This document shows positions 40,734-41,953 of a DNA stretch of 41,953 nt, in pieces. Source of the stretch: Eubacterium sp. (GTDB lineage Bacteria; Bacillota; Clostridia; Lachnospirales; Lachnospiraceae); assembly GCA_021769425.1 (NCBI GenBank), contig JAETSX010000027.1:1-41953 (forward strand), given 5' to 3'. The notes beneath the pieces were generated by a model, which saw only the letters and a list, made by a program, of their open reading frames with translations, was not told the DNA's origin and searched no databases. The first letter of the stretch is position 1, and the number at the start of each line of letters is the position of its first letter. The position numbers were made by a program, and so were the translations under genes.

Positions 40734-41237
40734 TCATGCCTGCCGGTGTTTTCTATGGTAAAAAAACAGTACAATTCTTTCCAGATACCGTTTTAATACA
40801 ATCTGAATCTCTTCTTTGGGATGAATGGGCTTTGTTAAAATGGTGCGGATGCCTGCCCGATTCGCCCCGTACACATCGGTAAAAATCTGATCCCCCACAA
40901 ACAATGTATTGCTCTTATCGGTCCCCATCAGTTCCATGGCCCGTTCATAGCCGGAAACTTTGGGCTTGCCCGCCTTGAATATATACTGCACCTGTACCTG
41001 ATCATTGAACATCTTCACCCGGGGTTCCTTATTATTCGACAGCAGACAGCACTGATAGCCCAGCTTCTTTAACCGGGCAAACAGCTTCTTCGCAGCCTCA
41101 TCCGCCGGAGCGCCGTGGGGCACCAATGTATTGTCCACATCAAAAATAATTCCCCGATATCCTTCCTGAAAGAAACGTTCATATTCTATCTGATATGCGG
41201 AATCCAAATATTCATTGGGATAAAATTTTTCTAACAT
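40734..41237 (-). CDS. YqeG-family HAD-IIIA phosphatase
   Basis: A 167-residue HAD phosphatase. Motif I is GIIFDVDNTLVPHGAP with both Asp, motif II CCLLSNNKEPRVKMF, and motif III FVGDQIFTDVYGANRAGI. YqeG proteins act on phosphoglycolipid-type or unknown substrates and usually sit near yqeH; here the neighbours are rpiB and nrdR. The ribosome site is AGGAGAAGATACAGA. Confidence 0.88.
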   Translation of the reverse strand: MLEKFYPNEYLDSAYQIEYERFFQEGYRGIIFDVDNTLVPHGAPADEAAKKLFARLKKLGYQCCLLSNNKEPRVKMFNDQVQVQYIFKAGKPKVSGYERAMELMGTDKSNTLFVGDQIFTDVYGANRAGIRTILTKPIHPKEEIQIVLKRYLERIVLFFYHRKHRQA

Positions 41238-41309
41238 TCTGTATCTTCTCCTGTGACATGAAGTCTTAATTATGTAACAGTTCAGCCTTCGTCCTGAACG
41301 GAACTGTCA

Positions 41310-41762
41310 CTAATTATCCAAAATCTTCTTCAACTCATCCATAAAAGTATTAACATCCTTAAATTCTCGGTAAACGGATGCAAACCTCACATATGCCACC
41401 GGATCCAGCTCCTGCAGCCGGTTCATCACAATCTCCCCTATCTCGGAACTGGAAACTTCCTTCTCCTCCCTGTTGAAAATGTCCACTTCCACCGTATCCA
41501 CCAATTGACTGATCATATCCACAGATACCGGACGCTTATGACAGGCACGGAGAATTCCTGCTTCTATTTTTGACCGATCGTATTGTTCCCGGTTGTTATC
41601 CTTCTTAATAACAATTAAAGGAATCGTCTCCACCTTCTCATAAGTGGTAAAACGTTTCCCACAGTCATCGCAAAGCCTTCTTCTGCGGATAGAATAGTTG
41701 TCATCGGCAGGTCTGGAATCTATGACCCGCGTATTGTCACTGCTGCAATATGGACATTTCAT
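41310..41762 (-). CDS. NrdR, repressor of ribonucleotide reductase genes
   Basis: A 150-residue NrdR. The zinc ribbon uses MKCPYC and LCDDCGKRF with RVIDSRPADDNYSIRRRR between. The ATP-cone follows from about residue 48 (LIVIKKDNNREQYDRSKIEA; RPVSVDMISQLVDTVE). It senses ATP/dATP and represses nrd operons. The start at 41762 has GGGGAGGAATACC upstream; ten codons earlier another ATG lacks a site. It has its own promoter. Confidence 0.95.
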   Translation of the reverse strand: MKCPYCSSDNTRVIDSRPADDNYSIRRRRLCDDCGKRFTTYEKVETIPLIVIKKDNNREQYDRSKIEAGILRACHKRPVSVDMISQLVDTVEVDIFNREEKEVSSSEIGEIVMNRLQELDPVAYVRFASVYREFKDVNTFMDELKKILDN

Positions 41763-41807
41763 GGTATTCCTCCCCGATTTTAGCTGCTGCAACTAATAAT
41801 TTCTTTC

Positions 41808-41836
41808 AGTATATCTTGCTTTTTTTTTATTGTCAA
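41808..41836 (-). promoter_or_regulatory. nrdR promoter
   Basis: Minus-strand TTGACA (41831-41836) and TATACT (41808-41813) separated by 17 bp, about 45 bp before the nrdR start. Confidence 0.75.
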
Positions 41837-41953
41837 CAATAATCCTGAATTATTCACGGTACAACAGCATCAACCGCTGAGCCCCGGACAGTTACTGTAT
41901 TTTAATTGAATATTGTCTTTCACTTATTTGGTGAATAGAAAAAGACCTCTATC

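Overview
The window looks like a chromosome segment of a motile, butyrate-forming member of the Lachnospiraceae (Clostridia). The signs are moderate GC, strong AGGAGG-type ribosome sites, frequent Rho-independent terminators, a thl-hbd-bcd-etfBA operon under a Rex-like site, csrA directly upstream of flagellin, and PilZ, HD-GYP, NrdR, YqeG and SleB-type genes. Genus assignment is inference. No rRNA, tRNA or CRISPR array was seen.

Layout. 1-2.7 kb: a 175-bp palindrome, three small DUF genes, a truncated HxlR regulator divergent from a cupin gene, and a recombinase scrap. 2.7-4.8 kb: an arsR / ArsP-type permease / Cys-rich thioredoxin unit with a clear promoter and repeated operator half-sites. 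4.9-8.3 kb: a cupin gene, then a membrane ferredoxin protein with two covalent-FMN domains and its ApbE flavin transferase. 8.35-8.98 kb: a decayed insertion sequence with 14-bp inverted ends.

9.1-22.0 kb: one large minus-strand flagellin and flagellin-glycosylation island. In transcription order it holds csrA, flagellin, a small helical protein, maf, a glycosyltransferase, an FkbM methyltransferase, pseB, a pseudaminic-acid-associated methylase, pseF, pseI, pseC, a formyltransferase and a PseH-like acetyltransferase. No pseG is present. An 11-base poly-G tract lies at the formyltransferase/acetyltransferase junction, which suggests slippage control of the sugar's N-acylation. Divergent from csrA is a sigma-28-like promoter that runs almost at once into a terminator hairpin. 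That hairpin has a compensated twin in the csrA leader.

22.4-26.3 kb: a GNAT gene, a marR-flavodoxin pair with two operators, a PilZ gene, and gpmI with its 3' end tandemly duplicated. 26.5-32.3 kb: the butyryl-CoA operon, without crt. 32.3-34.9 kb: a secreted coiled-coil/SleB hydrolase and a degenerate HD-GYP protein. 35.0-39.4 kb: galE, a NahK-like kinase, a sugar-phosphate nucleotidyltransferase and an AraC regulator, probably a HexNAc-1-P salvage module. 39.4-42.0 kb: a nested 44-bp repeat element, then efp, rpiB, yqeG and nrdR.
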